Source of the DNA: Natronococcus sp. CG52
GTDB taxonomy: Archaea > Halobacteriota > Halobacteria > Halobacteriales > Natrialbaceae
Length of the DNA stretch: 64,000 bases
Direction of reading: 5' to 3'
Assembly (NCBI RefSeq): GCF_023913515.1
Contig: NZ_CP099393.1
Span: forward strand, 186,001-250,000
The translations under genes and the position numbers were made by a program. This document shows, piece by piece, positions 53,961-62,248 of the stretch (position 1 is the stretch's first letter; every line of letters begins with the position of its first letter). Below the pieces are notes generated by a model. It had not been told where the DNA came from. It did not search any database and saw only the letters and a program-made list of their open reading frames with translations.

Positions 53961-55406
53961 ATGTCCGCAAACGAGACTCGCCTCCACTTCGTGGATGGCG
54001 AATGGACTGAGTCCGAGACCGGCGAAACGTTCGAGACGCATAATCCCGCGGCACCTGAAGAGCCCGTCGCGACGTACCCCAAGGGAAGCGCTGATGACGC
54101 CGCTCGTGCGATCGAAGCCGCGAACGATGCAGCAGAGACGTGGGCTGAGACGCCCGGCCCCGAACGTGGTCGGATCCTCTCCGAAACCGGTCGTATTCTT
54201 GCTGATCGGAAGGACGAACTGACGGAACTGCTCGTTCTCGAAGAAGGAAAAACCCGAAGCGAGGCCGCCGGCGAGGTCCAGCGAGCGATCGACATCTTCG
54301 ACTACTACGGTGCGAAGGCCCGCGACCTCGGTGGTACGGTGAAGAGTGCAAGTGGTTCGCAGACGAATCTCTACACGATTAACGAGCCCGTCGGTGTCGC
54401 GGCTCTGATCACACCGTGGAACTATCCGATCGCCATTCCGGCCTGGAAGCTCGCGCCCGCGCTCGCCGCGGGTAACGCGGTCGTTCTCAAGCCGGCATCG
54501 CTCGCACCCGGCGTCGCCCGCGAGATCGTCGAAGCACTCGATGAGGCCGGCATTCCGGATGGCGTCGTGAACTTCGTAACCGGATCTGGAAGCGACGTTG
54601 GCAGCGAACTTGCTACCCACGAGGCTGTCGACGCCGTGTCGTTCACGGGCAGCACAAAAGTCGGGAACACGGTCTACGATCAAGCAACCGACGATGGAAA
54701 GCGGGTCCAACTCGAGATGGGCGGAAAGAATCCGACAATCGTCTCGGAGAATGCGGACGTCGAAGAAGCCGCCGACATCGTCGCCAACGGTGCGTTCGGC
54801 GTTACTGGACAGGCCTGTACCGCCGCCTCCCGCGCAATCGTCCACACGGACGTTCACGACGAGTTCGTTGATGCGGTCGTCGAACGGGCCGAAGCGATTG
54901 AGCCGGATGTGGGCCTCGAAGATCCCGATATGGGGCCGCACGTGAGCCAGGACGAACTCGAGAGCACTCTCGAGTACGTCGATGTCGGCCAGCGCGAGGG
55001 TGCGTCCCTCGAGTACGGCGGCGAAGAACTCGATCGCGACGGGTATTTCGTCGAGCCCGCCGTGTTCACTGACGTCGATCCAGACATGCGGATCGCTCGG
55101 GAAGAGATCTTCGGCCCGGTGCTCTCGGTGATCGAGGTCGAGAGCTTCGACGAGGCGGTCGAGGTTGCGAACGATACGCAGTACGGCCTCTCCGCGAGCA
55201 TCGTCACGGACGATCACACCGAGGCGAACCGATTCGTCGACGAGGTCGAGGCCGGCGTCGTGAAGGTCAACGACAAGACGACCGGACTCGAACTGCACGT
55301 TCCCTTCGGCGGCGTCAAGGCCTCTTCGAGCGAGACCTGGCGCGAACAGGGAGACGCTGGACTCGACTTCTACACCATCAGCAAGACGGTGTACGACAGC
55401 TACTAA
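53961..55406 (+). CDS. Aldehyde dehydrogenase (2-oxoglutarate semialdehyde dehydrogenase-like)
   Basis: A 481-residue NAD(P)-dependent aldehyde dehydrogenase with all catalytic residues: N154 (TPWNYPIA), K177 (LKPAS), E252 (LEMGGKNP) and C286 (GQACTAASR), plus EEIFGPVLSV near the C-terminus. It closely recalls the haloarchaeal 2-oxoglutarate semialdehyde dehydrogenase (XacF type) of the xylose/arabinose pathway, the last step to 2-oxoglutarate. The FAH-fold dehydratase at 47113 would provide its substrate. It follows the second IclR gene. Its stop codon lies inside a strong hairpin. Confidence 0.93.
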   Translation: MSANETRLHFVDGEWTESETGETFETHNPAAPEEPVATYPKGSADDAARAIEAANDAAETWAETPGPERGRILSETGRILADRKDELTELLVLEEGKTRSEAAGEVQRAIDIFDYYGAKARDLGGTVKSASGSQTNLYTINEPVGVAALITPWNYPIAIPAWKLAPALAAGNAVVLKPASLAPGVAREIVEALDEAGIPDGVVNFVTGSGSDVGSELATHEAVDAVSFTGSTKVGNTVYDQATDDGKRVQLEMGGKNPTIVSENADVEEAADIVANGAFGVTGQACTAASRAIVHTDVHDEFVDAVVERAEAIEPDVGLEDPDMGPHVSQDELESTLEYVDVGQREGASLEYGGEELDRDGYFVEPAVFTDVDPDMRIAREEIFGPVLSVIEVESFDEAVEVANDTQYGLSASIVTDDHTEANRFVDEVEAGVVKVNDKTTGLELHVPFGGVKASSSETWREQGDAGLDFYTISKTVYDSY

Positions 55407-55426
55407 CGCGAGTAGCTCGCGTTAGT
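55402..55426 (+). terminator. Hairpin at the end of the aldehyde dehydrogenase gene
   Basis: ACTAACGCGAG and CTCGCGTTAGT form a perfect 11-bp stem with a TAG loop. The left arm includes the stop codon, and a T-containing stretch follows. Terminator or 3'-end stabiliser; archaeal termination mainly needs the T tract, so the role is uncertain. Confidence 0.5.
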
Positions 55427-55596
55427 TCCGTTTCGGCTTTCGACCACTTCTCACGACCTGTACCTGTCACCTATCTATCAGAAGAGCGCGAAACCTTTAT
55501 TTCGGGTAACTCCCGATTAGGGACGTAAATGGTCCGAGTAGAGAGCAACTTGTTCGTTCCAGTCACCTGTCCCGCTCGTCCGGGAGTGGGTACTCA

Positions 55597-56103
55597 ATGA
55601 GCGCAATCGATCGGTTCTCGAGCGCCGCGACTGCCGCCGGCGCGACGGTCCACACCGTCGACCGGGCGAACGCCGCGGAAACACTCGAGAAACTCGTCAG
55701 ACCCCCTGCCGTCGGTGTCCCGTTGTCGATCGACGGCGTGTCGCTTCCAGCAGGGGTCGAAACGAATCCCGATGATGAGCAACTACGGGCGGCTATCACC
55801 GGTATTACAGACGTTCCGTTAGGGATCGAAACGCTCGGGAGCGTCGTCGTTCCTTCCGACGAAGCGTCGACGGGACCGATCAGTCTCTTTGCAGAGCGAC
55901 AGGTTGCGGTGATCGAGCGCAACAACATCGTTGAGGACGTTGAGTCGGCGTTTTCGTCGCTCGGCGAACGGTATCGTTCCGACAGCGGTGGGAATGACGC
56001 AGTAATAGTCACGGGCCCGAGTACGACAGGAGACATGGGCGCACTCGTAACCGGTGTCCATGGACCGGCGGAGCTACACCTCGTGGTGATCGACGATGAG
56101 TAG
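55597..56103 (+). CDS. lutC: LUD-domain protein LutC
   Basis: A 168-residue LUD (lactate utilisation) domain protein, the LutC subunit of the three-part L-lactate oxidation complex. The core shows RPPAVGVPLSIDGVSLPAGV, SVVVPSDEASTGPISLFAER, HxxV replaced by QVAVIERNNIVEDVESAF, and the conserved VTGPSTTGDMGALVTGVHGP near the end. An SD-like GGGAG lies about 10 bases before the ATG. It overlaps the next gene by eight bases, so translation is coupled. LutABC converts L-lactate to pyruvate in the cytoplasm through an iron-sulfur route. Confidence 0.88.
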   Translation: MSAIDRFSSAATAAGATVHTVDRANAAETLEKLVRPPAVGVPLSIDGVSLPAGVETNPDDEQLRAAITGITDVPLGIETLGSVVVPSDEASTGPISLFAERQVAVIERNNIVEDVESAFSSLGERYRSDSGGNDAVIVTGPSTTGDMGALVTGVHGPAELHLVVIDDE

Positions 56104-58273
56104 CGAATCCGACCGCGACGTCGCGGCGAACATCCGCCGGCTGATGAGCGAGGAAGGCGAAGCGGTGTCGACGAACACGCGCCTGTTCAACGAGCGGCGG
56201 TACATGTCGCTCGAGGAGCTCGGCGAGAGCCGTCACGAAGAACTCCGCGAGCGGGCGCGATCGATCAAGGAGGACGCTATCGAACGGCTTCCCGAGCTGA
56301 TCGACCAGCTCACCGAGAGCGTCGAGGAAAACGGCGGTGCGGTGTACGTCGCCGAGGACGCCGAGGACGCGAACGCGTACATCCGAGACGTTTGTGAAGA
56401 CGCAGGTGCCGAAACCGTCGTCAAGAGCAAGTCGATGACAACCGAAGAGCTCGAAGTCAACGACGCGCTCGAGACGGCCGAAATCGAGCCCGTCGAGACC
56501 GACCTCGGGGAACTCGTTATCCAGATCGCTGGAGAGGAACCCTCGCACATTGTCGGCCCCGGCCTTCACAAGTCTCGCGAGGAGATCGCGGAACTCTTCA
56601 ACGAACACTTCGATCCCGATGTGCCGCTCGAGACCGCCCAAGAGCTGACGAAGTTCGCTCGCGATTACCTCGCCGAGCGGATCGCAGAGGCTGACGTCGG
56701 CATGACGGGGGCAAACTTCCTCGCCGCGGATACGGGGACGATGGCACTAATCACGAACGAGGGGAACGCCCGCAAGGTCGTCGAGGCGAACGATACGCAC
56801 ATCGCAGTCGCGGGCGTGGAGAAGATCGTCCCCTCGCTCGAGGATATCGCGACGTTCACCCAACTCGTCGCCCGATCGGGGACCGGGCAGTCGATCACGT
56901 CGTACACGAGCCTCTTCTCGCCGCCGGTAGATACACCACCGGTCGACGCCGACGAGCGGGAATTCCACCTCGTGCTGATCGATAACGGACGGATGGAGAT
57001 GCGCGACGACGACCAGCTCCGGGAGACGCTGTACTGCGTCCGCTGTTCGGCGTGTCTCAACTCGTGTGCGAACTTCCAGTCGGTCGGCGGCCACGCCTTC
57101 GGCGGTGAAACGTACACCGGCGGCATCGCTACTGGCTGGGAAGCGGGCGTCCACGGACAGGAGTCGGCTGCCGAGTTCAACGATCTCTGTACTGGTTGCT
57201 CACGGTGTGTCAACCAGTGTCCCGTCAAGATCGATATCCCGTGGATCAATACCGTCGTTCGTGACCGCATCAATCGGGGCAAAGATCCCGAAGCGTTCGA
57301 TCACGTCTTCGAAAGCCTGACTCCGGACGAGGAGCCCGCCGGGATGGATCTTGGCAAGCGCTTCTTCGGAAACTTCGAAACGGCCGCCAAACTCGGCAGC
57401 GCAACCGCGCCCCTCTCGAACTGGGCCGCGGACCTCGGGCCGACGAGAGCAATCCTCGAACGGACACTCGGAATCGATGCGCGCCGCGAACTCCCCTCGT
57501 TCGAGCGCGAGACGCTTCGCAAGTGGTTCGAAGCACGTGATATGACGCAGCCTGACGACCCCATCCGTCGTGCCGTCCTCTACCCGGACTTGTACACCAA
57601 CTACGTCGATCCCGACCGGGGCAAAGCCGCGGTCCGGACGCTCGAGGCGCTCGGCGTCGCCGTCGAGATGCCGCCGGTCCGTTCGAGCGGCCGAGCGCCG
57701 CTCTCGCAAGGAATGGTTCAGACTGCGCAGGACCACGCGGAAGACGTTACAGAGCGACTCGAACCGTATATCGAAGCGAACTACGACGTGGTCGTTATCG
57801 AGCCGAGCGATCTCGCGATGTTCAAGCGCGAGTACGAAAAGTTCCTCCCGAGCGATGAGTTCGAGCGGCTCGAGGCGAACAGCTACGAGATTCTGGAGTA
57901 CGTGTACGGACTCGACGAGAACGGTGCCTCCCTCGAGGACCTCTCGACCGGCGAAGCATCGTCGGTGTTCTACCACAGTCACTGTCAACAGCGCACGCTC
58001 GGTCTCGAGCCGTACACGGTATCAGTTCTCGAGGATCTCGAGTACGAAGTCTCGACGAGCGATACGGAGTGTTGCGGGATGGCCGGCTCGTTCGGATACA
58101 AGAGCGACTATTACGAACTGAGTATGGAGGTCGGTTCACGGCTAAAAGAGCAACACGACACTGTCGGAGATCCGGCCGTCGCGAGCGGAACGTCCTGTCA
58201 GGATCAGATCAGCGATCTCGTCGGGGATCGGCCGCCCCATCCGATCGAATTGATCGCCCCCACTCAAACGTAG
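56096..58273 (+). CDS. LutB-LutA fusion: LUD, 4Fe-4S and CCG domain lactate oxidation protein
   Basis: A 725-residue protein joining two subunits that are usually separate. Residues 1-300 are a LUD domain (GANFLAADTGTMALITNEGN, TPPVDADEREFHLVLIDNGR). Two ferredoxin-type clusters follow: CVRCSACLNSC near 314 and CTGCSRCVNQCP near 365. From about 495 the LutA/GlcF-like part has PDLYTNYVDPDRGKAAVRTL, then a CCG domain with HSHCQQRTLG (about 628) and TECCGMAGSFG (about 657). The first of the two usual CCG motifs is degenerate. It should pass electrons from lactate (or glycolate-like acid) to the respiratory chain. LutC is encoded just before with overlap. Confidence 0.9.
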   Translation: MSSESDRDVAANIRRLMSEEGEAVSTNTRLFNERRYMSLEELGESRHEELRERARSIKEDAIERLPELIDQLTESVEENGGAVYVAEDAEDANAYIRDVCEDAGAETVVKSKSMTTEELEVNDALETAEIEPVETDLGELVIQIAGEEPSHIVGPGLHKSREEIAELFNEHFDPDVPLETAQELTKFARDYLAERIAEADVGMTGANFLAADTGTMALITNEGNARKVVEANDTHIAVAGVEKIVPSLEDIATFTQLVARSGTGQSITSYTSLFSPPVDTPPVDADEREFHLVLIDNGRMEMRDDDQLRETLYCVRCSACLNSCANFQSVGGHAFGGETYTGGIATGWEAGVHGQESAAEFNDLCTGCSRCVNQCPVKIDIPWINTVVRDRINRGKDPEAFDHVFESLTPDEEPAGMDLGKRFFGNFETAAKLGSATAPLSNWAADLGPTRAILERTLGIDARRELPSFERETLRKWFEARDMTQPDDPIRRAVLYPDLYTNYVDPDRGKAAVRTLEALGVAVEMPPVRSSGRAPLSQGMVQTAQDHAEDVTERLEPYIEANYDVVVIEPSDLAMFKREYEKFLPSDEFERLEANSYEILEYVYGLDENGASLEDLSTGEASSVFYHSHCQQRTLGLEPYTVSVLEDLEYEVSTSDTECCGMAGSFGYKSDYYELSMEVGSRLKEQHDTVGDPAVASGTSCQDQISDLVGDRPPHPIELIAPTQT

Positions 58274-58383
58274 TCCAAGCGGGACGATCGCTATCTTTTC
58301 GGCCGTAGCCGTTGTCGTGAGGCTGTCACGTCCTCGTCTTCACTGAGCGACCAGTAGGACCGAGTAGGGCGGAGAGTTCATAG

Positions 58384-59346
58384 CTAGTCTTCGGCCTGCT
58401 CGAGGAGCCCGCGCAGATATCCGATGGCGAACAACCGCCCGTGTGTTTCGTAGCCAGGATTGTCGTTGGACTCGCCGGCCATTGTTGGGACATGATCGGG
58501 ACGCATGAGGCCGTCGTACCCAATGTCTCGATACGCACGGATGGCAGCAAGCATATCGGTGGGCCCGTTATCGTGCCATGTTTCAACGAAGGAGTCAACG
58601 GATCCTTCGACGTCGCGGAAATGAACGTAATTGATGCGGTCGCCGAAGTGGCGGATCGTTTCGGGGATGTCGACACCCATGGCAGCGAAATTCCCCTGGC
58701 AGAACGTGATCCCGTTGTGTTCACTGTCGATGATGTCTAGAACACGGTCGTAGGCCTCAACACTGGTGATGATCCGTTCAATACCCCGTATTGGCGACAG
58801 AGGCGGATCGTTTGGATGGAGCGCGAGGTAGACATCTGCTTCCTCGGCAACGGGGACAACCCGCTCGAGGAAGTACTCGAGAGTAGTCCAAAGCGTCTCT
58901 TCAGTGACTGGCGCTTCTGGCGGGTTGGGGCCACGCTGCATTTCGTCGTGGTCATAGGCCGTGGTGAGCGATCCACCGCGGGCAGGGCGAGCACTATCGG
59001 TGCGACTCCATCGACGCGACGCCATCCAGTCGTAGCAGACGGTAGATATTCCGGCAGCGCCGGCGTTCCGCAAGAACTCGCAGAACGCATCGATCTCTGC
59101 ATCGCGTACCTCCCTGCCGAGTACCGTTTTGTCGGTCAGAGGAAAGGCTTCCTCGATAACTTGGAGATCCAATCCTGCGTTTCGAAATGCGTTTTTCAAC
59201 CGTAACAATTCGTCGTATTCCCGATATCGTTGACCGGCACCGATATTAAGGGAATTGATAACGGCATGATCGACGCCGCTTTGCTTCGCCAAATCCCACC
59301 GTTCGTCTCGATTCGGTGGTAAGATGAGTGCTTCTTTGATGGTCAT
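58384..59346 (-). CDS. uxuA: Mannonate dehydratase (UxuA-like), copy 1
   Basis: A 320-residue TIM-barrel enzyme of the UxuA family, shorter than the bacterial 350-400. Metal and substrate motifs: YLALHPNDPPLSPIRGI, GITFCQGNFAAMGVDIPETI, INYVHFRDVEGS, ETWHDNGPTDM and LMRPDHVPTMAGE, carrying the His/Cys/Asp set of the family. D-mannonate loses water to give 2-keto-3-deoxygluconate in hexuronate use. Copy 2 lies 198 bases upstream on the same strand and is about as similar as recent paralogs. An AT-rich box (CTATAATT on the minus strand near 59380) gives it a promoter of its own. Confidence 0.9.
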   Translation of the reverse strand: MTIKEALILPPNRDERWDLAKQSGVDHAVINSLNIGAGQRYREYDELLRLKNAFRNAGLDLQVIEEAFPLTDKTVLGREVRDAEIDAFCEFLRNAGAAGISTVCYDWMASRRWSRTDSARPARGGSLTTAYDHDEMQRGPNPPEAPVTEETLWTTLEYFLERVVPVAEEADVYLALHPNDPPLSPIRGIERIITSVEAYDRVLDIIDSEHNGITFCQGNFAAMGVDIPETIRHFGDRINYVHFRDVEGSVDSFVETWHDNGPTDMLAAIRAYRDIGYDGLMRPDHVPTMAGESNDNPGYETHGRLFAIGYLRGLLEQAED

Positions 59347-59544
59347 TCTCTTGCGTTCACGATTGAGATTAACCTAACGCCAATTATAGTTTCCCCTCCG
59401 TGCACTCGCTAAATCGTCGGATGACGGTTTTGTTCTTGCCGTCTCCAAAGCATGTATCTGACCACGGTAGGGCACCAAACTCACTAGTGGTCTTCGGGCG
59501 TTCTCTGTTACCTCCATTCTCGGAGGTCGTCCGCGGGCGCAGCT

Positions 59545-60507
59545 CTACGCGTCCGACTCGACGGCTTCGATAAGCCCTTTCATGTACCCGACAGCGAAGA
59601 GCCGACCGAGCGTCTCGTAGCCGGGATTGGTGTTCTCCTCAGTCGCCATCGTCGGGACGTGATCAGGTCGCATCGGGCCGTTGAATCCGATATCCCGATA
59701 GGCGCGCATCGCCGCAAGCATGTCCGTCGGTCCGTCGTCGTGCCACGTTTCGACGAACTGTTCCGCATCTCCCTCGACGTCCCGGAAGTGGACGAAGTTG
59801 ATCGCATCGCCGAAGTGGCGGATCGTTTCGGGAATGTCGACACCCATTGCGGCGAAGTTTCCTTGGCAGAACGTAATGCCGTTGTGATCGCTCGGATAGA
59901 TATCGAGGACACGATCATACGCCTCGACACTACGGATGATGCGGCTCATGCCGCGAACTTCGGGTAGCGGTGGATCGTCCGGATGAAGACCGAGTTTTAC
60001 CCCTGCCTCCTCGGCGACGGGAACAACCTGCTCGAGGAAGTACTCAAGGTTCTCCCAGAGTTCTTCCTCGGACACCGGCCCGGCTGGATCAGATGGCCCC
60101 CCAACCATGTGCTCGTGATTGTATCCGGTCGTCAGTGAGCCGCCGCGAGAACGAATATCGACGGCCGTTCGTGCCCAGCGACGCCCGGCCATCCAGTCGT
60201 AGCAGACGACGGGGATCCCGAGTTCGCCAACATCGCGAAGGAACTGACAGAACTCTTCGATCTCTTCGTCTCGGCCAGGCTTTCCTAATCGCGTCTTGTC
60301 CGTTATTGGAACGCACCCTTCGATAACTTCGATGTCGATTCCCGCATTGGCGAAGCTATTCCGTAATCGAAGGAGCGTATCATAGTCCCAGAATTGGCGA
60401 TCGTCTCCGATTTCGAGCGTATGGACGACCGCGTCTGTAACGCCCATCTGTTTCGCTAGCTGCCAGCGCTCGTCCGGTTCGGTTGGTAAGATTACTGCTG
60501 GTTCCAT
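59545..60507 (-). CDS. uxuA: Mannonate dehydratase (UxuA-like), copy 2
   Basis: A 320-residue paralog of copy 1 with the same motifs: KLGLHPDDPPLPEVRGM, GITFCQGNFAAMGVDIPETI, INFVHFRDVEGD, ETWHDDGPTDM and PMRPDHVPTMATE. All metal-ligand positions are kept, so both copies look active. They differ mainly in the first 120 residues and around the loop after residue 125 (AVDIRSRGGSL here; DSARPARGGSL in copy 1), which may reflect different substrates. It is divergent from the dctPQM operon at 60655, whose promoter shares the 150-base spacer. That layout suggests a uronate-derived acid as the TRAP cargo. Confidence 0.9.
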   Translation of the reverse strand: MEPAVILPTEPDERWQLAKQMGVTDAVVHTLEIGDDRQFWDYDTLLRLRNSFANAGIDIEVIEGCVPITDKTRLGKPGRDEEIEEFCQFLRDVGELGIPVVCYDWMAGRRWARTAVDIRSRGGSLTTGYNHEHMVGGPSDPAGPVSEEELWENLEYFLEQVVPVAEEAGVKLGLHPDDPPLPEVRGMSRIIRSVEAYDRVLDIYPSDHNGITFCQGNFAAMGVDIPETIRHFGDAINFVHFRDVEGDAEQFVETWHDDGPTDMLAAMRAYRDIGFNGPMRPDHVPTMATEENTNPGYETLGRLFAVGYMKGLIEAVESDA

Positions 60508-60619
60508 GCGCTACTCCCGACGAAGGAACACGCCTAAATAAATTCTTCCTCTCTGCATCTACTCTTTCGATACAAATTCTGGTAGTTGGCTCTACCCGTG
60601 AGTCGGGATACACCATAAA

Positions 60620-60628
60620 TTATAAATA
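60620..60628 (+). promoter_or_regulatory. TATA box for dctPQM at 60655
   Basis: TTATAAATA is centred about 31 bases before the ATG at 60655, giving a transcript with a very short leader. Confidence 0.6.
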
Positions 60629-60654
60629 GGGATGTGCTCACCTACCAATGAGGC

Positions 60655-61668
60655 ATGACAGTAGGAAACAACCTGAATAGGCGGAAATTTCTCTCAACCG
60701 CAGGTGCAGCATCTGTTTCAGGAATGGCTGCGTTAGCGGGGTGCATGGGCGGTGATAATGGCGGCGTTGAAATGACGATCGGGAGTGCATTCGAACCTGG
60801 TCACATCAACGTCGAAGCCGCTGAAATGTTCGCGGAGGAGATCGAAGAACAGTCTGACGGTGACTTCGAGGTAGAAGTGACACCCGGTGGAGCGATGGGT
60901 GCAGAAGACGAGATCACGTCGCTCGTGGCGGAGCAGGGGGCTGAAGCCCACGCAGCCGGAACTGTTCCCTTCGACATGTACACGCCCGAATACTGGTTCT
61001 TCGGGAGCCCCTTCGTCATGGAGGATTACGACCACCTCCTCCGCGTGATGGACACCGATATCATGGAAGGGGTTGAGGATCAGATGATCGAAGAAGGTAA
61101 CCAGCGCCCGCTCGGACAGCAGATCTACCGCGGTGAACGACACTTCACTGCCAACAGTCCGGTCACGGCGCCCGAAGACCTAGAGGGACTTGCACTCCGG
61201 CTTCCAGAACTCGATCCGTGGGTAGATATCTGGGATCAGGTCGGAGCAGATCCGACGCCGGTTGCGCTTGACGAACTCTACAGTGCGCTGGAGCAGGGGA
61301 CTGCCGATTCCTCCGAGGGCGACGCGGAACAGATTTCCTCGTTTAACCTCCACGAGGTTCAATCCCACGTCAGCCTAACTGGACATCTCGTCGAAACAGG
61401 AAACATCTACATGAACGAGGACTTCTTCCAAAGTCTCGACGACAGCTATCAGGACATGGTCCTCGAAATCGGTTCGGACGTCACCGAAGAAGCGGCAGAA
61501 ATCTCACTCGAGCGAGAGGATGACCTCATCGACGAACTCGAGGAGGAAGGAATGGAAGTCGTGGACGATGTCGACCACGGGGCGTTCGAGGACGAAGCCG
61601 AGGACGCAGTCGAGCAGTGGTTCGACGAAGAGTGGGTTGGAACGTGGGACGATGTCTTGAGTATCTGA
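60655..61668 (+). CDS. dctP: TRAP transporter solute-binding lipoprotein (DctP)
   Basis: A 337-residue binding protein. The N-terminus NRRKFLSTAGAASVSGMAAL with lipobox ALAGC is a clear Tat lipoprotein signal. The body has EMFAEEIEEQSDGDFEVEVT, FGSPFVMEDYDHLLRVMDT, EDLEGLALRLPELDPWVDIW and ALEQGTADSSEGDAEQI, where the usual GxVDGQEN motif has become GTADSSEGD, a notable change at the ligand-contact loop. It heads a P-Q-M operon followed by a universal stress gene. Ligand unknown; the neighbouring UxuA pair hints at hexuronate-related acids. Confidence 0.92.
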   Translation: MTVGNNLNRRKFLSTAGAASVSGMAALAGCMGGDNGGVEMTIGSAFEPGHINVEAAEMFAEEIEEQSDGDFEVEVTPGGAMGAEDEITSLVAEQGAEAHAAGTVPFDMYTPEYWFFGSPFVMEDYDHLLRVMDTDIMEGVEDQMIEEGNQRPLGQQIYRGERHFTANSPVTAPEDLEGLALRLPELDPWVDIWDQVGADPTPVALDELYSALEQGTADSSEGDAEQISSFNLHEVQSHVSLTGHLVETGNIYMNEDFFQSLDDSYQDMVLEIGSDVTEEAAEISLEREDDLIDELEEEGMEVVDDVDHGAFEDEAEDAVEQWFDEEWVGTWDDVLSI

Positions 61669-61692
61669 ACCATCCGGTACGAGTAGATCACC

Positions 61693-62247
61693 ATGGATAT
61701 TGACCAGGATTTGGGCCTTCGTCGTGACTCCCTTTTCGATGCCGTTACACTGTATACCGCGACTGCATTGTTCGGTGTCACGATCGGTTTAACGGTCGTC
61801 CAAGTGTTTGTCCGACAACTCGGCTTCCAATCGCTTGGACCGATGTACCTGACGGAGCCACTTGCACGATTCACACTCATCATTGCGACGTTTCTCGGCG
61901 CCGCAGTTGCCGCCCGAAATGATGAAAACATCAAAATGACGCTCATAACGGACCGACTCGAAAACTACAGTCCAAGCGCAGCAAGATCATTGCGAATCGT
62001 CTCGAGCGCGATCGTAATTGGGTTCGTTGCTCTCGCAATGATCGCGACGTTTCGTGCTGCGCTCGGAAACTGGTACACCAGCATCGGCGGGGTCCGAATC
62101 GTTACCGAGGGATACCTCTACCTCGGAATCAGTATCGGGCTTGCAGTGTTTCTCTTCTACGAGATCACCAAAATCAAGCAAGTGCTCGGTGTGGAAGTAG
62201 GACAGTCATCGAAAGCAAGCGCGGGATCGGATACGGAGGAACTCTAA
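61693..62247 (+). CDS. dctQ: TRAP transporter small permease (DctQ)
   Basis: A 184-residue protein with four helices (about 20-40, 56-76, 100-122 and 138-158). The loop AAVAARNDENIKMTLITDRL is the DctQ signature. It sits 24 bases after dctP and one base before dctM, so the three are one transcript. Confidence 0.9.
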   Translation: MDIDQDLGLRRDSLFDAVTLYTATALFGVTIGLTVVQVFVRQLGFQSLGPMYLTEPLARFTLIIATFLGAAVAARNDENIKMTLITDRLENYSPSAARSLRIVSSAIVIGFVALAMIATFRAALGNWYTSIGGVRIVTEGYLYLGISIGLAVFLFYEITKIKQVLGVEVGQSSKASAGSDTEEL

Positions 62248-62248
62248 G

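Noticed and set aside
53907-55298. 463-residue minus ORF antisense to the aldehyde dehydrogenase
   Set aside because: The sense strand has all ALDH catalytic residues; the antisense frame has no domain.
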